Shown here: positions 9,401 through 17,003 of the stretch, piece by piece | Layout: every line of letters starts with the position of its first letter | How positions within the stretch are numbered: the first letter of the stretch is position 1 | Virus record (IMG/VR): IMGVR_UViG_3300029442_000002 | Coordinates: 1-64,000 of that record | Length of the DNA: 64,000 bases | Direction: 5' to 3' (one strand) | From: a virus | Program-made: the position numbers and the translations under genes | Notes under the pieces: model-generated | Databases searched by the model: none | What the model was told of the DNA's origin: nothing | Seen by the model: the letters and a program-made list of their open reading frames with translations, nothing else

Positions 9401-9714
9401 TTAATGTTGCTAGATTGATCGTATACTTGAGACGTAAGGTTGATTTGATTGCTAGAGATTTCTTGTTTGAACAAAACGATACAGTAACAAGAAAAGAAAT
9501 CAAAAATGCAATTGAAAAAGAACTTATCAGCATTAAATCACAACGTGGAATTTATGACTACAGCGTAATTTGTGACCTCTCAAATAATTCTACAAATACT
9601 ATAGACAGAAATGAACTATATGTAGACGTAGCAATTGAACCAGAAAAATCTGTAGAATTCATTTATATTCCTGTGCGTATTAAGAACACAGGTGATATTC
9701 AAGCTGGCTTATAA
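6430..9714 (+). CDS. 18: Tail sheath protein, T4 gp18-like, enlarged
   Basis: The N terminus (MALVSAGVQVSIVDES) and the last 200 residues are typical of gp18. The C-terminal part includes DRVNVARLIVYLRRKVD, FLFEQNDTVTRKEI and a VAIEPEKSVEFIYIPVRI strand. The sheath contracts to drive the tube through the envelope. At 1094 aa it is much longer than T4 gp18 (659 aa). The extra length is a central run of repeated beta-rich pieces (residues about 110-700) with recurring WYYNN/WLDT-type strands, probably surface domains. A GGAGAT site and CTAAATA element precede it, and a hairpin terminator follows. Confidence 0.9.
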   Translation: MALVSAGVQVSIVDESTYSISTLGTTPLVVVATSENKSNPSGNLAAYTTAANAGEVFLVTSQRELVTNYGQPEFLVSNGTPVHGYELNEYGLYAAYSALGVSNAAYVLRADLDLNQLSSSLVQPSGPPANATLWLDTVNSKFGMLEWNSSTGFREINTSRISGDGKLFVITSTNQISGNEPVTNIGKQGDYAIDATNIDNPAFYKNASGWVEVGSADWEMSWPTVSGTSTYTHSSTNVTFTITGASSGSHVITVRNGNTVSNIAATINTAAITGITASVTTAGYLQIFSNSVASPITLSSSSSILTSLGIPNGGGSFSCPKYIASKHTQVPAGGAWSANGSDPRPTGSIWFKTTSPNNGASIKVNRYSSATQTWTSLTTPIFPSDVAIINDPVYGDPSGGGLGIPASSTYIQSSITTDVTTSQPLYTFKLFDRVAGVSSVTGSTVSPTFVNASNVIPKTYTFTLSASTLQSGSWAMSSPTTVSFTVGNSATANAGVIITAINNAGLVNVNAELTPANKVKITHAAGGVMELHDGANTPLTVSGITISSTGARESDVNAGNIWISNWRPALYTVGSSQPTADPLNGTYWYYNNTVEYDILINNGAAWKGYLLGGTDARGYTLSLTDPAGPIVSASMPTSNSAGDPLVGGDLWVNTSDFENFPRIYRYNDISTTWILIDNTDHTSENGIIFADARWDGSGTVDPITDPLPTIASLLNSNYVDSDCPSYALYPKGTLLFNTRRSGMNVKQFAVNYFPAGGPAVTSTWVSASGNDSNGVAYLGRRAQRAIVVSKMASAVLANTQLLEETRDFNIICAPGYPELGNVLTQLNVNRKETAFVLLDTPMRLAATSNNLLAYGSNLGVADGTDAAAGDALINYEYSAAYYPSGYTQSLAGDFVVVPPTHMALRTIIRSDQKSYPWFAPAGTRRGTVDNVSAIGYIDGQTGSFKSIGVNNGLRDALYQGKVNPITFLTNSGITIYGQKTRSANTSALDRVNVARLIVYLRRKVDLIARDFLFEQNDTVTRKEIKNAIEKELISIKSQRGIYDYSVICDLSNNSTNTIDRNELYVDVAIEPEKSVEFIYIPVRIKNTGDIQAGL

Positions 9715-9736
9715 TTAGACCTAAGTAGTAGAACAC

Positions 9737-9764
9737 AATGGCGCATATTAAGTTATGCGCCATT
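9737..9764 (+). terminator. Hairpin terminator after the sheath gene
   Basis: AATGGCGCAT and ATGCGCCATT form a stem around a short loop and are followed by a T-rich run. The inverted copy of the same 28 bases lies at 11355-11382, so the two copies bracket the endonuclease gene. The endonuclease stop codon lies inside this hairpin. Confidence 0.85.
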
Positions 9765-11291
9765 TTTATTTTCATTGGTCCACAACCATTTAGCATGACC
9801 ACAATCCCAAATTCGATCATATCCTTGTAATTGTCTATTTTCCCATTCAGTTAAAGATTGGTCATCATCTTTGTTTTTACGTAATGAATACCGATGAATC
9901 CTGGTCATGTCTGGCAATTGAAAATACCAATAACCAGGTACAGTATTTTCTACAAATGTAAAGCCAAGATGTTTATATGAATTACCAGTAAACCATCTAA
10001 GATCTGCATAACTTATTACTTTTATTGGATTAATATTTTTAATAAAATGAGCAAATAACCTACTTGCACCACCTATTACTTTGATATCTAGAACACCAGC
10101 CATCCGTTGTATTTCCCAAGTATCTTTATTACCACGGCTTATATTTGAATTTGAAAAAGTCATTACATATACTAATTTGTTCTGACAAAATAAGCCATAT
10201 TTGATATTAGATTTTGCATAACCGTGTATATGATTTTCTTCTAGAAATAATCTTGCATCTACAGTAGAAATTTCTTTTATAATACATTTTCTAGCAAATA
10301 TCTTATCTGTTATTAGTCCAAGCTTATTTTTAAGCATTGCTTTAACTAATTCTTGTTTATTAGACCATTCGTCTTCAAAAATAGTAATTAGGTCAATACC
10401 TTTTTTATTACATTGATCACATTTATATCGGTGATATTCTTGGCCCTTACCCATAGTATCACTATGCCAATATAACCCACAATATTCAATAGCTATTTTC
10501 TTATTTGGTAAAAACACATCTAATTCAAGTGGCGAAATTTGCATTCTGTCACCAGAAACAGTTACTGGTTCTAAATTTAATATAAATTTAAATACTTCTA
10601 ATTCGGCTTTACTTTTATAAATATTATCTATTGGTCTACATATTGGACAAAAATCTATTCTAAACTTATCTGGTTTTGTTGCTTGGGCTGTTCTGGAAAA
10701 ACTAGTATTACAAATTAAGCAATTACAAAAATAAACTTTAAAATTATCATGACCATATAAATTGATATTATGCAATAATAGAAATGCTTTGTATTTTTCA
10801 AATGTATTTAATTTTCTTTCTTCCCATTTTTCTTTTGATGACGAAACTATTTTATTCTTAGATTCTTGAGAATGATGTTTTCCTTTCATGCTACTAACAA
10901 TTGGACCTTTTGCTCGTTTTGTAGCATATGCTTTTTTAGATCGTTCTTTTAGCTCATCTTGATTATTAATAGCATATTCGTGATTTTTTTGACTTAGAAC
11001 TTTCTTCTTTTCATCAGAACATATTGATCCTCGTTTAATTTCACCACGTTGAAATCGCTCTTCTCGTAGCGTAATAGCAATTCTCATATTTTCTAATGCT
11101 ACTGGATCAGTAAGTTTTTTTCCTTTATTATGAGCTGTTTTTCCAAGTTTTAATGCTATTGATTCCTCGCTCCACAATGAACCATATAATGCCGAATATT
11201 CTTTTCCAGACATATTATGTTCGGAATTTAAATGTTGGTACGGAATAATCTTCGGGAATTTTTTATTACATAATTTACATATAATGGACAT
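9753..11291 (-). CDS. EDxHD (Vsr-like) homing endonuclease
   Basis: The N terminus has a zinc-finger-like CKLCNKKF...HLNSEH pattern. Residues 95-160 are basic with a NUMOD3-like GKHHSQESKNKI motif. The nuclease core holds SKAELEVFKF, LELDVFLP, IEYCGLYWHSD and LITIFEDEW, which fits the EDxHD family related to Vsr and I-Bth0305I. A C-terminal domain (about residues 330-512) with FLEENHIHGY and VISYADLRWFTG may bind DNA. It is inserted on the opposite strand between sheath and tube genes, as free-standing phage homing endonucleases often are. Confidence 0.8.
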   Translation of the reverse strand: MSIICKLCNKKFPKIIPYQHLNSEHNMSGKEYSALYGSLWSEESIALKLGKTAHNKGKKLTDPVALENMRIAITLREERFQRGEIKRGSICSDEKKKVLSQKNHEYAINNQDELKERSKKAYATKRAKGPIVSSMKGKHHSQESKNKIVSSSKEKWEERKLNTFEKYKAFLLLHNINLYGHDNFKVYFCNCLICNTSFSRTAQATKPDKFRIDFCPICRPIDNIYKSKAELEVFKFILNLEPVTVSGDRMQISPLELDVFLPNKKIAIEYCGLYWHSDTMGKGQEYHRYKCDQCNKKGIDLITIFEDEWSNKQELVKAMLKNKLGLITDKIFARKCIIKEISTVDARLFLEENHIHGYAKSNIKYGLFCQNKLVYVMTFSNSNISRGNKDTWEIQRMAGVLDIKVIGGASRLFAHFIKNINPIKVISYADLRWFTGNSYKHLGFTFVENTVPGYWYFQLPDMTRIHRYSLRKNKDDDQSLTEWENRQLQGYDRIWDCGHAKWLWTNENKNGA

Positions 11292-11354
11292 AGCAGTTAA
11301 ACCTCATAATACTATTTATGCCTGTATCATTACTATTATAACATAAATCATGGC

Positions 11355-11382
11355 AATGGCGCATAACTTAATATGCGCCATT
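11355..11382 (-). repeat. Inverted copy of the sheath-gene hairpin
   Basis: It is exactly the reverse complement of 9737-9764, loop included. It lacks a T run on the plus strand. It lies upstream of the endonuclease and downstream of the minus-strand gene at 11392, for which it could act as terminator. Confidence 0.8.
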
Positions 11383-11391
11383 CGCTGTATC

Positions 11392-11634
11392 TTAACCTAA
11401 ACTTACAAATTTATTCAATTTGTCTGCTTCTGCAATTATTTCTGTTGTTGTTGGTAGATCTGGGAAAGTTGGGAAATCCATAGGGTTTTCTGGTTCATTT
11501 TGTCCTGGATAAACTTCTCTTCTAGATTTATACTCAGCTAATAAAGATTCTCTTTTTAATATAACTGGAGTATGCAGGATTGTTACTGATAATTTGAGTA
11601 ACTCAAGTCTAATTTCATAAGGCGTTTTTGCCAT
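11392..11634 (-). CDS. Small conserved phage protein
   Basis: The start MAKTPYEIRLELLKL is preceded by AAAGGAAAA; the longer upstream frame lacks a site. The protein has 80 aa: an amphipathic helix, a short linker with YKSRREVYPGQ, and an acidic end with TTTEIIAEADKLNKFV. I recall similar small proteins near tail genes of marine T4-like phages but know no function. Confidence 0.65.
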   Translation of the reverse strand: MAKTPYEIRLELLKLSVTILHTPVILKRESLLAEYKSRREVYPGQNEPENPMDFPTFPDLPTTTEIIAEADKLNKFVSLG

Positions 11635-11644
11635 GTGTGTTTTC

Positions 11645-11665
11645 CTTTGTGACATTGTCACAAAG
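11645..11665 (-). promoter_or_regulatory. 9-bp inverted repeat over a ribosome binding site
   Basis: CTTTGTGAC and GTCACAAAG flank ATT. In the minus-strand transcript the second arm ends in the AAAG of the AAAGGA ribosome site of the gene at 11634. It could be a translational hairpin or an operator. Confidence 0.45.
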
Positions 11666-11666
11666 A

Positions 11667-11674
11667 TATTTATA
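11667..11674 (-). promoter_or_regulatory. Late promoter element
   Basis: It reads TATAAATA on the minus strand, the exact T4 late consensus, upstream of the gene at 11634. Confidence 0.55.
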
Positions 11675-11731
11675 TACATTTTTAAACCCAGGGCAAAAAT
11701 TAGCTTTTCACTCAAAGATTTTACCAAATAC

Positions 11732-11740
11732 TGATAAATA
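11732..11740 (+). promoter_or_regulatory. Late promoter element
   Basis: TGATAAATA lies 21 nt upstream of the tail tube start, followed by GTAGGAGAT as ribosome site. Confidence 0.65.
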
Positions 11741-11761
11741 TTACTGTAGGAGATTACAATT

Positions 11762-12403
11762 ATGGCAATCGCAAGTTTGACAAAATTTACAGTTCCGCTG
11801 GGTGGGGGTCAGACTTCTGCCAGCCAAGGTCTGTTAATGCCAAAGTTAAAATATAGATTTAGAATCACGTTTTTAAATTTTGGTGTAAGTGGAAGTTCAA
11901 CAGAACTTTCAAAGCAAGTTATGACATTCAAAAGACCAACAGTTACTTTTGAACAAGGTGTAATTGATATTTACAACAGCAAACTAAAGTATGCTGGTAA
12001 GTATAATTGGGAAGATACTTCTGTTCAACTACGTGACGATGCAAGCGGGCAAGTTAGCCGATTAGTTGGTGAACAAGTTCAGAAGCAATTTGATTTTATG
12101 GAACAAGCTAGTGCAAGATCAGCAGCTGATTATAAGTTCCAAATGAATTGCGAAATTTTAGATGGTGGCAATGGCGCATTTGATCCAAATACATTGGAAC
12201 AATGGGAAATTTACGGATGCTATCTTAAGTCAGTTGACTATGGTGATTTGAGTTACGCTGAAGCAACAGCTCCAGTAACAATCAATCTTGCTATAGCATT
12301 TGATAATGCTGTTCAAACAGACACAAGTACAGGCGTTGGAACAAACCAATTAGGTATCGGTGCAAATGTTGGACGTACATTAGGTGCAGTTCTTATAGGT
12401 TAA
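11762..12403 (+). CDS. 19: Tail tube protein, T4 gp19-like
   Basis: The protein has 213 aa, as expected near 163-200 aa. It has the tube pattern: KYRFRITFLNFG, QVMTFKRPTVTFEQ, DIYNSKLKYAGKYNWEDTSV, a FQMNCEILDGG strand and a YGCYLKSVDYGDLSY segment with INLAIAFDNA. Tube rings stack inside the sheath and pass the DNA. It follows a late promoter and is followed at 3 nt by a second tube-fold gene. Confidence 0.9.
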   Translation: MAIASLTKFTVPLGGGQTSASQGLLMPKLKYRFRITFLNFGVSGSSTELSKQVMTFKRPTVTFEQGVIDIYNSKLKYAGKYNWEDTSVQLRDDASGQVSRLVGEQVQKQFDFMEQASARSAADYKFQMNCEILDGGNGAFDPNTLEQWEIYGCYLKSVDYGDLSYAEATAPVTINLAIAFDNAVQTDTSTGVGTNQLGIGANVGRTLGAVLIG

Positions 12404-12406
12404 TTA

Positions 12407-13639
12407 ATGGCATTTTTGAACGATTTATTGGGTGGTTTACTTAATACCCAGAATGTGCGGGATGCAGCTCATGCCGACCGCACATTCCATTCTAATAACT
12501 ACTATTTGTTTCCAAAAACAAAGAGGTGGTTCCATGTCTGCTTCGATATGACACCAGAGGCTGTATCAAAAGTTAAAACAGTTATGGATTCGTTAGGATA
12601 TGAGTTTCAATCTAAAATAATTTCAAATATGTCTGCTACTAGTACTTTAAGCGTATTAGTTAAAAATTCAACTTTACCTGGTTATAAGTTTGAAACAAAA
12701 AAATATAATCAATACAACAAACAAACCATTGGAATTCATAAAGTTCTGTATGATCCAATTTCAATAGAATTTCACGATGACTCTGCTAATTTTATTAGAA
12801 GCTTTTGGTTTGCTTATTATCAGTATATGGTTCAAGATACCAGATATACAACATATAATAAACAACCTCCGTCTATTCCTTCACAATGGCACAGAAATGA
12901 TGATAGAGAATTGAGTAACTTATATAATGTAAGTGATGAAATAAAGAAATCATCATATGGTTTAGATACTGTAGATAATAAGTCAAATTTAAATGGGTTT
13001 AATAAGTCATCCACATTTTTTAATGCAATTAGAATCTATCAATTTTCTAGACCAACTTCTTCTTCTAAACAAGCTAATTTCATTGAGTACATATTAGTAA
13101 ATCCTGTTATAACTAATTTTAAACATGATCAATTTGATTATGCATCAAATGATATGTCAACACATAAGATGGACATAGATTATGAAACAGTATTATATAA
13201 TGGTGGATCATTCAATGACAACGAATCAAATATTCCAACATGGGACGAAATACAAAAAACATATTACGATAACAGAAGTAGCCCACTAAAAACGAACCCA
13301 TCAACAAGCATACTTGGAAGCAATGGAATACTTGGAATACTTGGAACAATTGGAACTGTTGGATCAGCATTTACTGGCGGAAATGTTTCAGCAGTTGGTA
13401 TTTTAGCAGCTGGATTACAAGTAGGTAGAACAGTTAATACTTGGAATTCAGCTGGAGGCACTAATGCACTATTAAATAGTGTTAATAGCGAAGGCAGGAC
13501 ATTATCTAATCAGATTATAAGTAAAACAATTACTGATTCAGTAAACAGTGGGTTAAAAACAGTAGTAGTTCCTAATGTAAAAGGAATAATTAATAATAAC
13601 AATGGAATAAGTACATTGAAACCCCTGTCCACTAATTAA
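12407..13639 (+). CDS. Tube-fold tail protein, possibly gp54-like tube initiator
   Basis: Residues 80-150 hold STLSVLVKNSTLPGYKFETK, a YNKQ turn, YDPISIEFHDDS and FWFAYYQYMVQD. This is the pattern of tail-tube-fold proteins that start or line the tube, such as T4 gp54. The C-terminal 120 residues are Gly/Ser/Asn-rich and flexible. The position directly after gp19 supports a tail role. Which baseplate or tube protein it corresponds to is not settled. Confidence 0.55.
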   Translation: MAFLNDLLGGLLNTQNVRDAAHADRTFHSNNYYLFPKTKRWFHVCFDMTPEAVSKVKTVMDSLGYEFQSKIISNMSATSTLSVLVKNSTLPGYKFETKKYNQYNKQTIGIHKVLYDPISIEFHDDSANFIRSFWFAYYQYMVQDTRYTTYNKQPPSIPSQWHRNDDRELSNLYNVSDEIKKSSYGLDTVDNKSNLNGFNKSSTFFNAIRIYQFSRPTSSSKQANFIEYILVNPVITNFKHDQFDYASNDMSTHKMDIDYETVLYNGGSFNDNESNIPTWDEIQKTYYDNRSSPLKTNPSTSILGSNGILGILGTIGTVGSAFTGGNVSAVGILAAGLQVGRTVNTWNSAGGTNALLNSVNSEGRTLSNQIISKTITDSVNSGLKTVVVPNVKGIINNNNGISTLKPLSTN

Positions 13640-13644
13640 ATACA

Positions 13645-13652
13645 GATAAATA
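13645..13652 (+). promoter_or_regulatory. Late promoter element
   Basis: GATAAATA lies 5 nt before the ATG of the gene at 13658. Confidence 0.6.
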
Positions 13653-13657
13653 TTTGC

Positions 13658-13978
13658 ATGAGTGATATTTTAAATAATCAGGTTACAGATAACGGTATCG
13701 ACCCACTTGCATACGAAGAACTTAAATTTATTGTTTCTTCACGAGTAGAAGATCCTATATTACTAAATGAATATATTGGTGCTTATGCTATGGTAGCTCA
13801 AAGTTTAAATTTAACTATACCGCAATTCGTTGACTTACTACGAAATTTAGGTGGAGAATTCGAACAAGATGCTTTCTTGGCTGGATATTTAAATCAGAAT
13901 AGAGTAGCTAATGCTAAAATTGGTGTTTTATTAGAGCTTAACACTCCATTTTATGTTAGACGGGAGATTAAAGCTTAA
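13658..13978 (+). CDS. Hypothetical head/packaging-region protein
   Basis: The protein has 106 aa, mainly helical, with LLNEYIGAYAMVAQSLNLTI and a NRVANAKIGVLLEL segment. Its stop overlaps the ATG of the gp4-like gene, so the two are translationally coupled. Tail-region helper or chaperone is possible, but I do not recognise the family. Confidence 0.65.
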   Translation: MSDILNNQVTDNGIDPLAYEELKFIVSSRVEDPILLNEYIGAYAMVAQSLNLTIPQFVDLLRNLGGEFEQDAFLAGYLNQNRVANAKIGVLLELNTPFYVRREIKA

Positions 13979-14412
13979 TGGCAAATAGATATCATCAAGG
14001 AATTTATATTCCAAAAAATCCTAACAAATGTCTAAATAAAAATCGTATAATTTATAGGTCGTCATGGGAAAATACTTTTTGTCAGTATTGTGATAATAAT
14101 AAAAGTATATTACAATGGGCAAGTGAATCTATTGCGATACCATATATGTGCCCTTTCAAAAAGAAAATAGCTAGATATATTCCAGATTTTTTCATAATCT
14201 ATCTAGATAGAGATGGAGTCAAACATGCAGAGATTATTGAGATTAAGCCTAACAATCAAACAGGAAAAATAAAAACGAAAAGTCGTAATAATGCTTATGC
14301 CGCGGTTAAGAATACTGCAAAGTTTCAAGCAGCAGAAGCCTATTGTGCAAAACAAGGAATTTCATTCCGAGTATTAACTGAAAATGAAATCTTCCATCAA
14401 GGTAAAGTATGA
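13978..14412 (+). CDS. 4: Head completion nuclease, T4 gp4-like
   Basis: The protein has 144 aa and the full gp4 pattern: YHQGIYIPKNPNKCLNKN, IIYRSSWENTF, LQWASESIAIPY, ARYIPDFFI and AEIIEIKPNNQ. The D and E-x-K residues form a PD-(D/E)xK-type site. gp4 trims DNA ends and lets heads join tails. It overlaps both neighbours by a few bases. Confidence 0.9.
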   Translation: MANRYHQGIYIPKNPNKCLNKNRIIYRSSWENTFCQYCDNNKSILQWASESIAIPYMCPFKKKIARYIPDFFIIYLDRDGVKHAEIIEIKPNNQTGKIKTKSRNNAYAAVKNTAKFQAAEAYCAKQGISFRVLTENEIFHQGKV

Positions 14413-14885
14413 ACATTAAGTTGAACGAAGTATTTAATATAGCTCCTGAAGTTAAAGAAGTAGAGTTTACAGAAAAACCAATGGTAGAAATTGTTAAACA
14501 AGTTGAATGTTTAGATAAAATAGACTCAGCATTACCACATGTTGAAGGTATGGTTGATGATGCTGAAATGGATGAGTTAGCTAAAACAGCATTAGATGGT
14601 TATACAGCATTATTTGAACTAGGTATGAATGTAGATCCAAAGCAAGCTGGTGAAATTTTTAGTGTTGCTGGAAATTTGTTAGGTCATTCAATTACAGCAA
14701 GACAAAATAAAATACTTAAAAAATTAAAAATGGTGGAATTGCAGATTAAAAAACATAGGATTGATACAGCTAAGGAACTTGCAAAGAAATCTTTAGGCGA
14801 TGATGAACAAGTTATTACAGGAACAGCAACAGTGATTGATCGCAACTCATTGATTGCTCAACTTAGTGCTAAGAAATCAGTATGA
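14409..14885 (+). CDS. 16: Probable small terminase subunit, gp16-like
   Basis: The protein has 158 aa, close to T4 gp16 (164). The layout fits gp16: an acidic N terminus with LNEVFNIAPEV, a central helical pair (KTALDGYTALFELGMNVDP, then EIFSVAGNLLG) and NKILKKLKMVELQIKK, with an Ile/Thr-rich tail holding VIDRNSLIAQL. Sequence identity is low, so this is from length, pattern and position between gp4 and TerL. It would recognise DNA and regulate the terminase motor. Confidence 0.5.
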   Translation: MNIKLNEVFNIAPEVKEVEFTEKPMVEIVKQVECLDKIDSALPHVEGMVDDAEMDELAKTALDGYTALFELGMNVDPKQAGEIFSVAGNLLGHSITARQNKILKKLKMVELQIKKHRIDTAKELAKKSLGDDEQVITGTATVIDRNSLIAQLSAKKSV

Positions 14886-15898
14886 AAATAGACGAATTAG
14901 CAAAATTTACAAAGCCAATGGAACATATACCATGGGCTAAAAGTATTAATGATCAATATTTAATATTGTCTAACAATACAGGTAGAGTTAGCTTAATATC
15001 AGAAAATAATATTTTATGTTTGCACAAAGAAAAGCCAAAAAAATACATTAAAGAGATCAGATTAATAAAATCAGTCTGGTTGATAGTTATTGAAAATGAA
15101 AATATAGCAAATTGGTATACATTAACTGATGTTATCAATGAGGGACAAAATGAATGGATGAATAACAGATTTCCTAAAGTTACTATTTTAGAAAATATTA
15201 ATTTAGATGAGAAAGTAAACGAATTATTTGATGATTGGCAATCTGTTAATTTATTAAAATTTTGGGCAACAAAAATAAATGAAATCAAATTAGTAGATGA
15301 CATTAAAATTTCTTGGGAAAAATATGAATCATATTTTAACAAAAGCATAAAAATTGATACTATAGATAATATTTGGGATTTATCTGAGATTGCCATTGGT
15401 AATTATATTATTATTTTTGCATCTAAATTAGATAATATTTGTGCAATGACTATTTTTGAAAAATCAAACGAACCAAATGGATTAATTGCTAGAAATGCAG
15501 TTACTAAACAAGAAAGTATTGGAAATAACCTAATTGCTAAAATATACAAACGGATAATTGACGATGGAAAAACTGTTATAGTAAGTGATACTATACAAAC
15601 ACCTGGCGGGCGGGCAGTTTGGACAAAAGGATTGCAAAAACTTGGTATTAATCCAATAGTAGTTAACACAGAAGATGGTTCATCTTTTTCACTTAAACAA
15701 TGTGATCCATATATTAAAAAAAATGTTGATACTCATTTAATGTTGATCGGAAAATTTTTACCATTAGCTGAAAGTAATATGTGCAGGCCAGGTATTGGAT
15801 TTTATATGCCTTATACAAATAAAGTCAATAAATTATATGAAAGATCAACTATTTCATCAAAACAACTTTTTGAAAAAATTGATAAATACTTACAATAG
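14882..15898 (+). CDS. Hypothetical protein with GNAT-like C-terminal region
   Basis: The protein has 338 aa and starts with MKIDELAKF. Its C-terminal third holds IGNNLIAKIYKRIIDDGKTV, SDTIQTPGGRAVW and KGLQKLGI, a pattern I recall from phage proteins with an acetyltransferase-like fold and no known activity. The start overlaps the gp16-like stop. It begins the run of head-region genes with short capsid-targeting-like N termini. Confidence 0.6.
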   Translation: MKIDELAKFTKPMEHIPWAKSINDQYLILSNNTGRVSLISENNILCLHKEKPKKYIKEIRLIKSVWLIVIENENIANWYTLTDVINEGQNEWMNNRFPKVTILENINLDEKVNELFDDWQSVNLLKFWATKINEIKLVDDIKISWEKYESYFNKSIKIDTIDNIWDLSEIAIGNYIIIFASKLDNICAMTIFEKSNEPNGLIARNAVTKQESIGNNLIAKIYKRIIDDGKTVIVSDTIQTPGGRAVWTKGLQKLGINPIVVNTEDGSSFSLKQCDPYIKKNVDTHLMLIGKFLPLAESNMCRPGIGFYMPYTNKVNKLYERSTISSKQLFEKIDKYLQ

Positions 15899-15907
15899 GA
15901 TATCATA

Positions 15908-16507
15908 ATGAAAACTTTTACACAATATTTGTCAGAAAGTAAGAAAGAATACGCATTTAGGATTTTATTTTCAGCAAAACCAGCTGCTGATATTAAAGAC
16001 CACATCAAAAAGACATTGGCTGGATATAGTGTTAAGCGAGTTGGTGAGATAAAAACAAAGTTACCTGCACGTGAACACCCATTATTTACTGGTATTGAAA
16101 ACCCAGAAATTTTTACTTGTGACGTAGTTTGTGATTATCCAGCTACAGCAGATATGATCAGAAAGTCAATTACAGATTTTGCTATTGATAAAGCAAATGT
16201 CGCAGTTGAAACACTCGAACATGCTGAAAGTGTTGCTGCTGAAGATAAAGCAATTGCTGAAAATACAAGCGACACAGCGTTACTAATGAAAGAATATAAA
16301 GCAGACAAACATAAATCGAGTGATTTTTATGGATCAGCTTACAATGACAAGTTAGTTAAAAATAGTGTTACTAATACTGGTAAAGTAACTATTTCAGGTG
16401 GAAATACACCTCCAGCTAAAACAACAAACGATATTGAAGGAAATCAAAAGTCGGCTATGGGATCTGTTAAACCAAACTTGCCTAAGGTGAAAAGTTTTTT
16501 TAAGTAG
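15908..16507 (+). CDS. Putative internal head protein with capsid-targeting-like N terminus
   Basis: The N terminus MKTFTQYLSE closely matches the T4 internal-protein signal (MKTYQEFIAE), which the prohead protease cuts after x-x-E. The rest is a 190-residue polar protein with a mixed alpha/beta front part and a flexible, Thr/Asn/Gly-rich tail. If cleaved, the mature protein would be packaged with DNA and injected. Function after injection is unknown. Confidence 0.6.
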   Translation: MKTFTQYLSESKKEYAFRILFSAKPAADIKDHIKKTLAGYSVKRVGEIKTKLPAREHPLFTGIENPEIFTCDVVCDYPATADMIRKSITDFAIDKANVAVETLEHAESVAAEDKAIAENTSDTALLMKEYKADKHKSSDFYGSAYNDKLVKNSVTNTGKVTISGGNTPPAKTTNDIEGNQKSAMGSVKPNLPKVKSFFK

Positions 16508-16513
16508 AATATT

Positions 16514-16858
16514 ATGAACACATTTAACGATTTACTCAAAAAGTTCGACACATTAGAAGAAGGATATGCAGACCTTACTCCTTCTGAAAGAACAGCTTTA
16601 CGTATCAAACAAAATCGTGAAATTGATGCAAAAGCTGATGTTGTAAATGGCCAACGTAAACAAGAAGAATTAGATAAAATGCAAAAACAGCATTCAAAAA
16701 TTGCCAAAAAATATACGAAATCAATTGAGTCTAAGCCAAAAAAATCTTGTTGGGGTTGTGGGTCAGAATGGAAAGATAGATGGTCTCAGAAGATGTTGCA
16801 ACAGTTAGTTATGAAAAACAAAAAACAAACCTTTGCCCAGATTGTCAAGAAGAAGTAA
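16514..16858 (+). CDS. Small basic head-region protein
   Basis: The protein has 114 aa, starts MNTFNDLLKKFDTLEEGY and is followed by charged helices. A CWGCGSEW motif near residue 78 could bind metal. Very basic C terminus (KKQTFAQIVKKK). The start resembles that of the gene at 18662 (MTFNDILSKFTKLEE), suggesting a shared targeting signal. Confidence 0.55.
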   Translation: MNTFNDLLKKFDTLEEGYADLTPSERTALRIKQNREIDAKADVVNGQRKQEELDKMQKQHSKIAKKYTKSIESKPKKSCWGCGSEWKDRWSQKMLQQLVMKNKKQTFAQIVKKK

Positions 16859-16910
16859 CAAAAAATGGCGAAATTAAAAAGTTTAAGTTTTTGAAATCTT
16901 TGACAAAATA

Positions 16911-16940
16911 GATAAATATTCAAAATGACTTAGATAAATA
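16911..16940 (+). promoter_or_regulatory. Two tandem late promoter elements
   Basis: GATAAATA occurs at 16911-16918 and again at 16933-16940, upstream of the HNH gene at 17004. A ribosome site AAAAGGAGTAA lies near 16986-16996. Confidence 0.55.
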
Positions 16941-17003
16941 CTTTTGTGATTCGCGGTACTGATATACCCAATCACTCTATTACTGAAAAGGAGTAACAGC
17001 TCA

